Source of the DNA: an uncultured Ruminococcus sp.
GTDB lineage: Bacteria; Bacillota; Clostridia; Oscillospirales; CAG-272
Assembly (NCBI GenBank): GCA_902796505.1
Contig: CADBPA010000153.1
Coordinates: 1-9,479, forward strand
Direction: 5' to 3'
DNA: 9,479 bases
Made by a program: the position numbers and the translations under genes. This document shows, one piece after another, positions 1 to 6,099 of this stretch (positions are counted from its first letter, which is position 1; each line of letters starts with the position of its first letter). Under the pieces are notes generated by a model. The model did no database searches and had not been told where the DNA came from. It was given only the letters and a program-made list of their open reading frames with translations.

Positions 1-443
1 ATGCGGGTATGCACGATGCGGATATCCTCCACCGTTCCCTCGTATTCGCCGACCTTGATATAATCGTCGATGCGGAAGGGGCGGGTGATGAGGATCAGCA
101 CGCCGCCGGCGACGTTGCCGAGCGTTCCGTTGAACGCCACGCCGAGCGCCACCCCGAACGAAGTGATGAGCGCGGCGATGCCGGAGGTGTCGATCCCCAC
201 GAAGGAGACGAGCGAGACCGCGATGGCGATCTTCAGAATGATCTTGATGAAATAGACCAGCGTTTCGGCGATCGTTTTGTCGAACTTATGCCTTGCTTCC
301 GCGCGCCGGACGATCCTCCGCCCGACGAGATTGATCAAGCGGAAGGAGACGGTCAGGATGACGACCGCGAGCAGAAGGCGGACGCCGGAGGTCGCAAGCC
401 AATTCAGGATCGCCTGCCAGACGTCGCTCCAGTTGATGTCCAT
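1..443 (-). CDS. MscS-family mechanosensitive ion channel (partial, N-terminal 147 residues)
   Basis: Inner-membrane channel that opens under membrane tension and releases solutes on hypo-osmotic shock. The gene starts at the ATG at 443-441, preceded by AAAGGAG at 453-459 with a 9-nt spacer, and runs off the left edge of the window, so the C-terminal cytoplasmic cage is missing. The visible 147 residues show three hydrophobic segments (about 15-40, 60-82 and 86-120). The last is the glycine/alanine-rich pore helix typical of the family, ending in RPFRIDDYIKVG and then the start of the beta domain (EGTVEDIRI). Aligning the Asn-Gly kink (N105-G106) with Gln112-Gly113 of E. coli MscS places V98 and V102 at the two pore-sealing leucines. 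It follows rhaA after 118 nt, but a terminator lies between them, so it is probably not a main member of the sugar operon. Family assignment is firm; subfamily is unknown. Confidence 0.93.
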   Translation of the reverse strand, partial: MDINWSDVWQAILNWLATSGVRLLLAVVILTVSFRLINLVGRRIVRRAEARHKFDKTIAETLVYFIKIILKIAIAVSLVSFVGIDTSGIAALITSFGVALGVAFNGTLGNVAGGVLILITRPFRIDDYIKVGEYEGTVEDIRIVHTR

Positions 444-479
444 GGGAATATTCTCCTTTCTTTTTTGGGGATCCGGGGC

Positions 480-499
480 AAAAAGCCCCGCCGCGGGGC
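480..499 (-). terminator. Rho-independent terminator after rhaA
   Basis: On the minus strand GCCCCGCGGCGGGGC (499-485) folds into a 6-bp GC stem with a 3-nt loop and is followed directly by TTTTT (484-480). It lies 63 nt past the rhaA stop and 36 nt before the mscS start, so it probably ends the GH127-rhaB-rhaA transcript. The 3' arm can also pair with a downstream GCCCC (479-475) to form a competing GGGGC-TTTTT-GCCCC hairpin. Another inverted repeat, CCGGCG...CGCCGG (520-544), lies between rhaA and this terminator but has no T tract on the minus strand. Confidence 0.75.
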
Positions 500-561
500 G
501 GGGGGCTTGCCCTGTTTTTCCGGCGTTTTTACGATGAGCGCCGGGCGCTTATGAGCGGAGA

Positions 562-1803
562 TCAGACGCGCTTCGAGAGAACGTCCTTTTCGTATTGATC
601 GACGACGGCGAGCCAGTCGAGCCCGACCGGAACGTTCTGACGGCGGCAGAATTCATCCCAGACGTCGCCGAACGGGAAGGTGGTATACTCCTCGCTGACG
701 GCGAGCATCTTCGTGAAGTTCGCGCTGTCCTGATAGGAGGCGAGCTCCTCGTTCGGCAGAAGCAGGGCGTTCAGGAGCGCCTTGTACATATTGCGCGCAC
801 CGGTCACCCATGCCGCGACGCGGTTGATCGAAGCGTCGAAGTAATCGAGACCGATGAGGACGCGATGCTCAGCGTGGTTGCGGATGATCTCCTTGGCGAT
901 CTCGCGCAGCTCGTCGTCGAAGCGGACTACGTGGTCGGAATCCCAGCGGACCGGACGGGTGACATGCAGGGCGACGTGTTCGTGGAAGGCGAGGAGCGAG
1001 GGGATCTTATCGGCGACCGATTCGGTCGGATGGAAATGACCGTTGTCGAGCAGGCAGCAGAGGCCGTTCAGCGCGCAGTAGTTCTGATAGAACTCCGCCG
1101 AGCCGACCGTGTAGCTTTCGAGGCCGATGCCGAACACCTTGCTCTCGCAGGAGTCGATGATGTATTTCGGATCGTACTTGACCGAATAGATCTCGTCGAG
1201 CGATTTTTTCAGGCGGAGACGGGGACCGAGGCGATCCGCCGGGACTTCCTTATATCCGTCGGGGATCCAGAGGTTGCAGAGGCAGGGGCTGCCCATCTTC
1301 TCGCCGATATACGCCGAGATCTTACGGCTCGCCTTGCCGTGGCGCACCCAGTACTGTCTCGTCTCCTCGTCCGGGCTGGAGAGCGACAGGCCGTCCTTCA
1401 TCTTCGGAGAGGAGAAGAAGGTCGGGTTGAAGTCAACGCCGATGCCGCGGGACTTCGCGTAATCGATCCAGGCGTCGAAATGCTTCGGCTCGAGGCGGTC
1501 GCGCTCGACCTTTTCGTCGGTGATCGCGTAGATGGCGTGCAGGTTGATGCGCTTGCTTCCGGGGACGAGCGAGAGTACGACGTCGAAATCGTCCATCAGT
1601 TCCTTCGCATTGCGCGCCTTGCCGGGATAGTTGCCGGTGGTCTGGATGCCGCCGGTCAGGCTGCCCTTCGATTCAAAGCCCCCGACGTCGTCTCCCTGCC
1701 AGCAGTGGATGGAGACCGGGATGGTCGCAAGCACTTCGAGCGCGTGCTCGGTGTCGATGCCGTGCTTTGCGTACTTCTCTTTTGCAAGTTCGTAGTTGGT
1801 CAT
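562..1803 (-). CDS. rhaA: L-rhamnose isomerase
   Basis: Cytoplasmic metal-dependent isomerase converting L-rhamnose to L-rhamnulose, the first step of phosphorylative rhamnose catabolism. The 413 residues match the usual length (E. coli RhaA is 419). Family signatures are clear: IPVSIHCWQGDDVGGFE near the N-terminus, ESKVFGIG at 220-227, LLDNGHFHPTE at 251-261, ALHVTRPVRWDSDHVV at 278-293 and IGLDYFDASINR at 317-328. Compared with E. coli, metal ligands E234, D267, H294 and D334 correspond to E220, D253, H280 and D320. Catalytic or substrate residues K236, H270, D302 and D304 correspond to K222, H256, D288 and D290, all at a constant offset of 14. The start is supported by AGGAG with an 8-nt spacer. 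The gene lies 25 nt after rhaB and is the last gene before the terminator at 480-499, so the two are co-transcribed. No anomalies seen. Confidence 0.98.
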   Translation of the reverse strand: MTNYELAKEKYAKHGIDTEHALEVLATIPVSIHCWQGDDVGGFESKGSLTGGIQTTGNYPGKARNAKELMDDFDVVLSLVPGSKRINLHAIYAITDEKVERDRLEPKHFDAWIDYAKSRGIGVDFNPTFFSSPKMKDGLSLSSPDEETRQYWVRHGKASRKISAYIGEKMGSPCLCNLWIPDGYKEVPADRLGPRLRLKKSLDEIYSVKYDPKYIIDSCESKVFGIGLESYTVGSAEFYQNYCALNGLCCLLDNGHFHPTESVADKIPSLLAFHEHVALHVTRPVRWDSDHVVRFDDELREIAKEIIRNHAEHRVLIGLDYFDASINRVAAWVTGARNMYKALLNALLLPNEELASYQDSANFTKMLAVSEEYTTFPFGDVWDEFCRRQNVPVGLDWLAVVDQYEKDVLSKRV

Positions 1804-1828
1804 GGAAAATCTCCTATCTTGATAATAA

Positions 1829-3148
1829 TTATTTACGTTTTGCGGCTTTCATCTGCACTTTCAGGTTTCCGATCGCGGTTGCTTCGATCGGGAGAGCGTA
1901 GACCTTTTTGCCGGTATATTTCTCGGTAATGGCGTTGAGATAGCCGTTTTTCGCGCCGCCGCCGACGATATAGATGCCGCCGTAGGTGCGGCCGGTGTTC
2001 GCCTCCAGATCGCGGATGGCGAGATCGTAACAGACGCCGAGCGAGAGATACGCCGAATTGTAGTAATCCCCCGGCTCTTTTGGAAGCGGTTTTCCCGCCT
2101 CGCGCATCGCGTCCTCGATCGCTCCCTTCATGCTCTTCGGCGCCGAGAAGCGTTCGTCGTTGACGTCAAAGGTCTCGCGGTATCCGCTGCGCTTTGCCAG
2201 CTCGGCGATCTCGCCGTAGGGCATATCCGGGCAGATCTCCCGGCGCAGGCTCTGGATGATCCACATACCGGTGATGTTCATCTGATAGCGGTTGTAGCCG
2301 ACGCCGCCTTCGTTCGAGTAATTGGTCAGGCGGCTCTTTTCGTCGTTGACCGCGCGCGGCGTTTTCACGCCGAGCAGAGACCAGGTGCCGGAGGAGATAT
2401 AAGGAGCGTTCTCCTCCATATCGATCGCCTCGACGGCGGAACCCGTGTCGTGCGTTGCGCAGAGGACGACGTCAAGGTCTCCTCCGACCTCCGCCGCGAT
2501 CTCCGGCTTCAGCCTGCCGACGAAATCGCCCGGCCGGTCGAGTTTCTTTCTCATCGCTTCGGGATAACCGAGCAGAGAGAAGATCTCCGGATCGAACTCG
2601 AGCGTATCGACGTTGACCATCCCGGTCGTCGTCGCGTTCGTGAATTCCTTTTTCCGCACACCGGTGAGTTTGTACATCAGATATTCGGGGAGCATCAGAA
2701 AATCGGTCGCGCCGTCGAGCCGCCCCGCCTTCTTGTCGGCGTACAGCTGATAGACCGTGTTGAATTTCTGAAACTGGATCCCGGTTTTTTCGTAAAGTTT
2801 TTCAAAGGGAAGGATCGCGTGCACCTCGTCGATCACCTCGTCCATCCGGTGGTCGCGGTAGGCGTAGGTCGGCTTGACCTCCTCGTCGCCGCGCAAGAGG
2901 ACGTAATCGACGCCCCAGGTGTCGATCGACAGCGATTCGATCTTCGGAAAGCGCTCAAAAGATTTCCGGATCCCGGTCTTGACCTCGGAAAACAGACGGT
3001 CGGTGTCCCAGACGAGGTGGCCGTCCCTCTCGTCCATTCCGTTCGGGAAGCGGTAGATCTCCTCGGTGCGGATCTCTCCGTTCTCCTCCCAGCCGACGAT
3101 ATGTCTGCCGCCGGAGGCGCCGAGGTCGATCGCAAGAAAATAGTTCAT
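1829..3148 (-). CDS. rhaB: Rhamnulokinase, short C-terminus
   Basis: FGGY-family sugar kinase that phosphorylates L-rhamnulose to L-rhamnulose-1-phosphate using ATP in the cytoplasm. The 439 residues show the phosphate-binding loop DLGASGGR (8-15), DTWGVD (76-81), QFQKFNTVYQL (125-135), the catalytic-base region ATHDTGSAV with D234 (D237 in E. coli RhaB), SSGTWSLLG (252-260) and the ATP-site IVGGGAKN (394-401). The protein ends 11 residues after the EATAIGN motif (422-428), whereas E. coli RhaB (489 residues) continues for about 50 to 60 more. Only 25 nt separate the stop from rhaA, so no displaced tail is hidden by a frameshift. GGAG lies a few bases before the ATG. The start is 28 nt after the GH127 stop, indicating one operon. 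The identity is firm; the effect of the short tail is unknown. Confidence 0.96.
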   Translation of the reverse strand: MNYFLAIDLGASGGRHIVGWEENGEIRTEEIYRFPNGMDERDGHLVWDTDRLFSEVKTGIRKSFERFPKIESLSIDTWGVDYVLLRGDEEVKPTYAYRDHRMDEVIDEVHAILPFEKLYEKTGIQFQKFNTVYQLYADKKAGRLDGATDFLMLPEYLMYKLTGVRKKEFTNATTTGMVNVDTLEFDPEIFSLLGYPEAMRKKLDRPGDFVGRLKPEIAAEVGGDLDVVLCATHDTGSAVEAIDMEENAPYISSGTWSLLGVKTPRAVNDEKSRLTNYSNEGGVGYNRYQMNITGMWIIQSLRREICPDMPYGEIAELAKRSGYRETFDVNDERFSAPKSMKGAIEDAMREAGKPLPKEPGDYYNSAYLSLGVCYDLAIRDLEANTGRTYGGIYIVGGGAKNGYLNAITEKYTGKKVYALPIEATAIGNLKVQMKAAKRK

Positions 3149-3176
3149 CGTATTTCTCCTTCTGTCAAGACGCGTA

Positions 3177-5000
3177 TCAAAGATTGCGGATATTCATAAA
3201 GACGGTCATAAGCAGTTTCCTGCCGCGCCATTTTTTGCCGCAGGAAGCGTAATCGGTCAGAAGCACCTCGCCGCCGTCGGCGCGCTTCAGATACATCCGC
3301 AGCAGTTCCCCTTCCTTGGGATCTGCGACGCGGAAGCCCGGCCGCCCCTTGTCGGTCATCACGGCGAAGGCCTCGGTCAGGTCGGCGTCGCCCTCCTCCT
3401 TTTCGCTGTCGCGCGCGAGGACCAGAGGTCCCCAAAGGAAGGCGGTGCGTTCTCCGACGCGGAAGGGCAGAAGCGCGTACTCGCCGCGCACCGCGATTCG
3501 CTCGCCGCCCCGGAAGGTCGCCCGGATCTTCAGATAGCCGCCCTCGCGCTCGGCGGGGATCTCTTCCCCGTTCAGCAAAACGCGCGCGTTCTTCATGCCG
3601 CACGGCTCGCGGATGAGCAGCGTAAACGCGGTCGGGCGCTCCACGCCGACGGTCGTTTCCCACACTGGGCGCGCGGGGTAAAAACTCTCGGTCGAAAGAC
3701 AGACGCCGCCCGACGCAAGGTCTGCGCGCACCGTCCCCGGAAGCGGAAAATTCATCACGACGGTATCGTCCGCCGTCACCGTCGCGTCCAGCGGAAAGAG
3801 CGCCGTCCCGGCGGAGGCGATGCAGGCGCAGCAGCCGTATCCGCCGCCGAAGGCAAATTCCTTGTATCCGCCGACGCCGACGCCGCGCTTGTTGTTATAA
3901 AGCGGACTGTAGCTGTCGAAGGGGAAGGGATCGAGCCAGATCTTCAGATACTGCGAGTACTGTTTTTCCAGCCCGGTATTCACCGCGCCGTACAGCGCGT
4001 TCAGCGCGGAGACCTCCACGCGGTCCATATAGCGTTTCTCCCCGGTCAGAAGATAGAGCCGGGAGAGCAGGCGCATCCAGGTGACGGTCACGCAGGTCTC
4101 CTGCATGATGATCTCCGAGTACTCCGCCTGGCGGAGCGCCGAATGATCGAACAGCTCGTGCGTACAGCCGGAGCATCCGATGACCGTCACGTCGGTCTGT
4201 GCGACCGCCTCGGTGAATTTCTTCACCGCCTCGAAATATTTCTCCTCCCCAGTCACCTCGTAGTAGGCGAGAACGCCCTCGAAAAAGGACATCGTCTCAT
4301 ACGCCTTGACTTCGGGATATTCGTAGGGCATCTTTTTCCCTTCGAGCGCCAGCGCGATGAGGTCGCCCCCGGAGCATCCGCCGGTGGAGACGATATAAGA
4401 GGCGAAATCGAGATATCTCGGCTCGCCGGTGATCTTGTAAAGATCGACGGTCGGTTCGAGTACCGACGCCGAGTTGACGCCGAGCCAGAAGTTCGAGGTA
4501 CGGCAGATCCCGACCTGCCCCTCGTTCGGGCCGACCTCGCGGATCAGCGCGTCGGCGTGGCGGCAAAGCGCCGCGAGGATCTGTTCCTTCAGTTTCTCAT
4601 CCTTGCAGATGCGATAGAAATGCAGAAGCCCGGTCAACACGTATTTTCTGCCCCAGATATCCCATCCGTGCAGTTCTCTTCCCTTGCTGTAGGTCGAAAA
4701 TCTGCCGTCCTCTCTCTGGGCGGAGAGCAGATCGCGCACGGCGGATTCCAGCACCGCGTACAGTTCCTCATCCGCCGAATAGGCGTAGGTCAGGCAGGCG
4801 CCGCGCATCATCTTTCCGAAAAATTCGCATCGCCAACCGCGATCGTAGTCGTCGCTGTCGTGGCGGAAGACCTCCACGAAATTCCGCCATGTTTTCCGGT
4901 CGAGCAGCTGATGACGGAGGGTGAAGGCCACGCAGTCGTCCGCCGCACCGGTATACCGGGCGTCTCCCGGTTTGAGATAAGTATAGGTGTTCCGGATCAT
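3177..5000 (-). CDS. GH127-type (DUF1680) cysteine glycosidase, putative beta-L-arabinofuranosidase
   Basis: A 607-residue protein of the GH127 superfamily: an (alpha/alpha)6 barrel (roughly residues 15-410) followed by beta-sandwich segments. Known members are retaining exo-enzymes using a zinc-bound cysteine nucleophile, acting on beta-L-arabinofuranosides or, for a Bacteroides homologue, aceric acid in rhamnogalacturonan II. Visible signatures are DRGWRCEFFGK (53-63), QREDGRFSTY (95-104), HELF (281-284), ETC (301-303) and GCCACI (389-394). By comparison with Bifidobacterium HypBA1, E282 would be the acid/base, C390 the nucleophile, and E301, C303 and C391 the other zinc ligands, so the active site looks intact. 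There is no signal peptide, so it is probably cytoplasmic. The ATG at 5000 is chosen over one eight codons upstream because AAAGGA (5007-5012) precedes it and the upstream codons run through the leader hairpin. It is the first gene of a GH127-rhaB-rhaA unit, which hints at a rhamnose-containing substrate. The exact sugar is not determinable. Confidence 0.88.
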   Translation of the reverse strand: MIRNTYTYLKPGDARYTGAADDCVAFTLRHQLLDRKTWRNFVEVFRHDSDDYDRGWRCEFFGKMMRGACLTYAYSADEELYAVLESAVRDLLSAQREDGRFSTYSKGRELHGWDIWGRKYVLTGLLHFYRICKDEKLKEQILAALCRHADALIREVGPNEGQVGICRTSNFWLGVNSASVLEPTVDLYKITGEPRYLDFASYIVSTGGCSGGDLIALALEGKKMPYEYPEVKAYETMSFFEGVLAYYEVTGEEKYFEAVKKFTEAVAQTDVTVIGCSGCTHELFDHSALRQAEYSEIIMQETCVTVTWMRLLSRLYLLTGEKRYMDRVEVSALNALYGAVNTGLEKQYSQYLKIWLDPFPFDSYSPLYNNKRGVGVGGYKEFAFGGGYGCCACIASAGTALFPLDATVTADDTVVMNFPLPGTVRADLASGGVCLSTESFYPARPVWETTVGVERPTAFTLLIREPCGMKNARVLLNGEEIPAEREGGYLKIRATFRGGERIAVRGEYALLPFRVGERTAFLWGPLVLARDSEKEEGDADLTEAFAVMTDKGRPGFRVADPKEGELLRMYLKRADGGEVLLTDYASCGKKWRGRKLLMTVFMNIRNL

Positions 5001-5006
5001 AAATCG

Positions 5007-5012
5007 TCCTTT
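5007..5012 (-). promoter_or_regulatory. Ribosome binding site of the GH127 gene
   Basis: AAAGGA on the minus strand, 6 nt before the ATG at 5000. It decides the start: the alternative ATG at 5024 has its next codons inside the GC hairpin and no comparable site. The stretch GGGAAAGGAC followed by GATTTATG is almost identical to the leader of the secreted repeat protein at 9357, which differs by three inserted bases. Confidence 0.75.
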
Positions 5013-5015
5013 CCC

Positions 5016-5031
5016 GCGGCGCACGCGCCGC
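5016..5031 (-). promoter_or_regulatory. GC-rich leader hairpin before the GH127 gene
   Basis: A perfect inverted repeat, GCGGCGC-AC-GCGCCGC on the plus strand (7-bp arms, realistically a 6-bp stem with a 4-nt loop). It lies between the predicted transcription start near 5045 and the AAAGGA site, ending 3 nt from it. No T tract follows on the minus strand, so it is not a terminator. A 5' stabilising stem or a translational control element are possible readings; both are inference. Confidence 0.5.
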
Positions 5032-5051
5032 AGTTCTCAAAAACCTTTCTT

Positions 5052-5080
5052 ATTTTAGCACGCTCTTTGTCACTTTGCAA
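5052..5080 (-). promoter_or_regulatory. Candidate sigma-A promoter with extended -10 for GH127-rhaB-rhaA
   Basis: On the minus strand TTGCAA (5080-5075, 4 of 6 to the -35 consensus) is separated by exactly 17 nt from TAAAAT (5057-5052, 5 of 6 to the -10 consensus). TGC directly before the -10 supplies the TGn extended -10 element. The predicted start is near 5045, inside the 69-nt gap between the alpha/beta hydrolase and the GH127 gene; the -35 overlaps the end of the hydrolase gene. It would let the GH127-rhaB-rhaA genes be expressed separately from the upstream genes. Confidence 0.6.
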
Positions 5081-6041
5081 GATTTTCTTCGTAAAAAGCG
5101 AGGATTTTTTCAAGGTAGGGGAAAAGCACGTCGTCGTGGCTCATATAGACCTCGTGCTTGCTGTCTTTCACCTCGCAGAGTTCTCCGCCCGGCACACGGG
5201 CGATGAAATCCTTCTGCTCCTTGACCAGCACGACCTCCTCGCCGTCGGCGCTGAAAAGCAGCACGGGGGCGGCGATCTTCTCCGGCTCTCCCTTTTTGAG
5301 GACTTTTTTCGTGACGTGAAGCGCCTCGTTCGTCCAGGAGAAGGTCGGATGAATGGTATGGAAACGCTCGTCCGCGCGGCGCAGATCGGAATAGTAGCGA
5401 TAGCGCGCCTCGGAGGTGCCGCACGCCGCCGCGTATCCGCCGTCGTCAAAATGATCCGAGATCTTTCCGGGCATCTGTTTGCCGAGCCCGAGACAGCGGG
5501 GCAGACCGGTGACGAGGTTTGCCACCCAATAGGGCAGACCGTAGCGCGCCGGGGCGATCATCGGCGAGGAGAGGACGGCGGCACGGAAAAAGGACGGCCT
5601 CTGCTCCATCAGCAGCGCCGAGACCGCGCCTCCCATCGAATGCGAGAAAAGGAAGATCGGATGGGGCATCTGCTCTTCGACCTTGTCGCAGAGGATCGAA
5701 AAATCGGAGACGTAGGTCTCAAATTTTCCGATATGCGTCAGCCTCGGATGCTCCACCTCGCGGGCGGATCTGCCGTGGCCGCGGAAGTCGCAGGCGGCGA
5801 CCGAATAGCCGGCGTTCAGAAAATAATAGATCATCTCGCGGTATTTTTCCACCGATTCGGTGAATCCGTGCGCCAGCACGATACTGCCCTTCGGCTCGTC
5901 CGCGTCATACCGCGCGGCGTAGATCTTCGCGCCGTCTTTGCCGGAATAGGAAAAATCACGCATCCGCGCGGCAAGGTACGGCTCGACCGTCTCCTTCATT
6001 TCCGCCGCATAGTTTTCTTCATGGATATAATAAGAATTCAT
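5070..6041 (-). CDS. Alpha/beta hydrolase, lysophospholipase (PldB)-like serine hydrolase
   Basis: A 323-residue alpha/beta-fold hydrolase of the lysophospholipase/monoacylglycerol lipase type. It shows the oxyanion-hole region LAHGFTES (56-63), CDFRGHGRS (84-92), the nucleophile elbow FSHSMGGA with S135, a cap region of about 165-240, an acidic residue in SADGEEVV (D266, E268 or E269) and the histidine in SKHEVYMSHDD (H296). The Ser-acid-His triad is therefore present. There is no signal peptide or membrane segment, so it is probably cytoplasmic. The start at 6041 is chosen over an in-frame ATG at 6095 because AAGGAG lies 8 nt before it. It sits 58 nt after the GH95 stop, probably in the same transcript. 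Its substrate is unknown: a lysolipid or monoglyceride by family habit, or an ester group on an imported glycan by context. The second reading is inference only. Confidence 0.85.
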   Translation of the reverse strand: MNSYYIHEENYAAEMKETVEPYLAARMRDFSYSGKDGAKIYAARYDADEPKGSIVLAHGFTESVEKYREMIYYFLNAGYSVAACDFRGHGRSAREVEHPRLTHIGKFETYVSDFSILCDKVEEQMPHPIFLFSHSMGGAVSALLMEQRPSFFRAAVLSSPMIAPARYGLPYWVANLVTGLPRCLGLGKQMPGKISDHFDDGGYAAACGTSEARYRYYSDLRRADERFHTIHPTFSWTNEALHVTKKVLKKGEPEKIAAPVLLFSADGEEVVLVKEQKDFIARVPGGELCEVKDSKHEVYMSHDDVLFPYLEKILAFYEENLAK

Positions 6042-6049
6042 ATTCGGTT

Positions 6050-6055
6050 CTCCTT
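6050..6055 (-). promoter_or_regulatory. Ribosome binding site of the alpha/beta hydrolase
   Basis: AAGGAG on the minus strand, 8 nt before the ATG at 6041. It favours this start over the in-frame ATG at 6095, which lies only 4 nt past the GH95 stop, inside its own poorly conserved 18-codon extension. Confidence 0.75.
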
Positions 6056-6099
6056 CGGATCGTTTGTTGTCTGCAAAATCTGTCTTGAAAGTCAAAAAT

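Noticed and set aside
9..554. A 181-codon plus-strand frame at the left edge.
   Set aside because: It is antisense to the MscS pore helix, which is unmistakable on the minus strand.
1804..1870. A frameshift at the end of rhaB as the cause of its short C-terminus.
   Set aside because: The intergenic stretch is AT-rich with a normal rhaA ribosome binding site and only 25 nt long, so no lost tail can be recovered in another frame.
595..1929. A 444-codon open frame on the plus strand.
   Set aside because: It is the mirror of rhaA, whose catalytic residues are all present; the plus-strand translation is rich in Val, Asp, Glu and Arg and resembles nothing.
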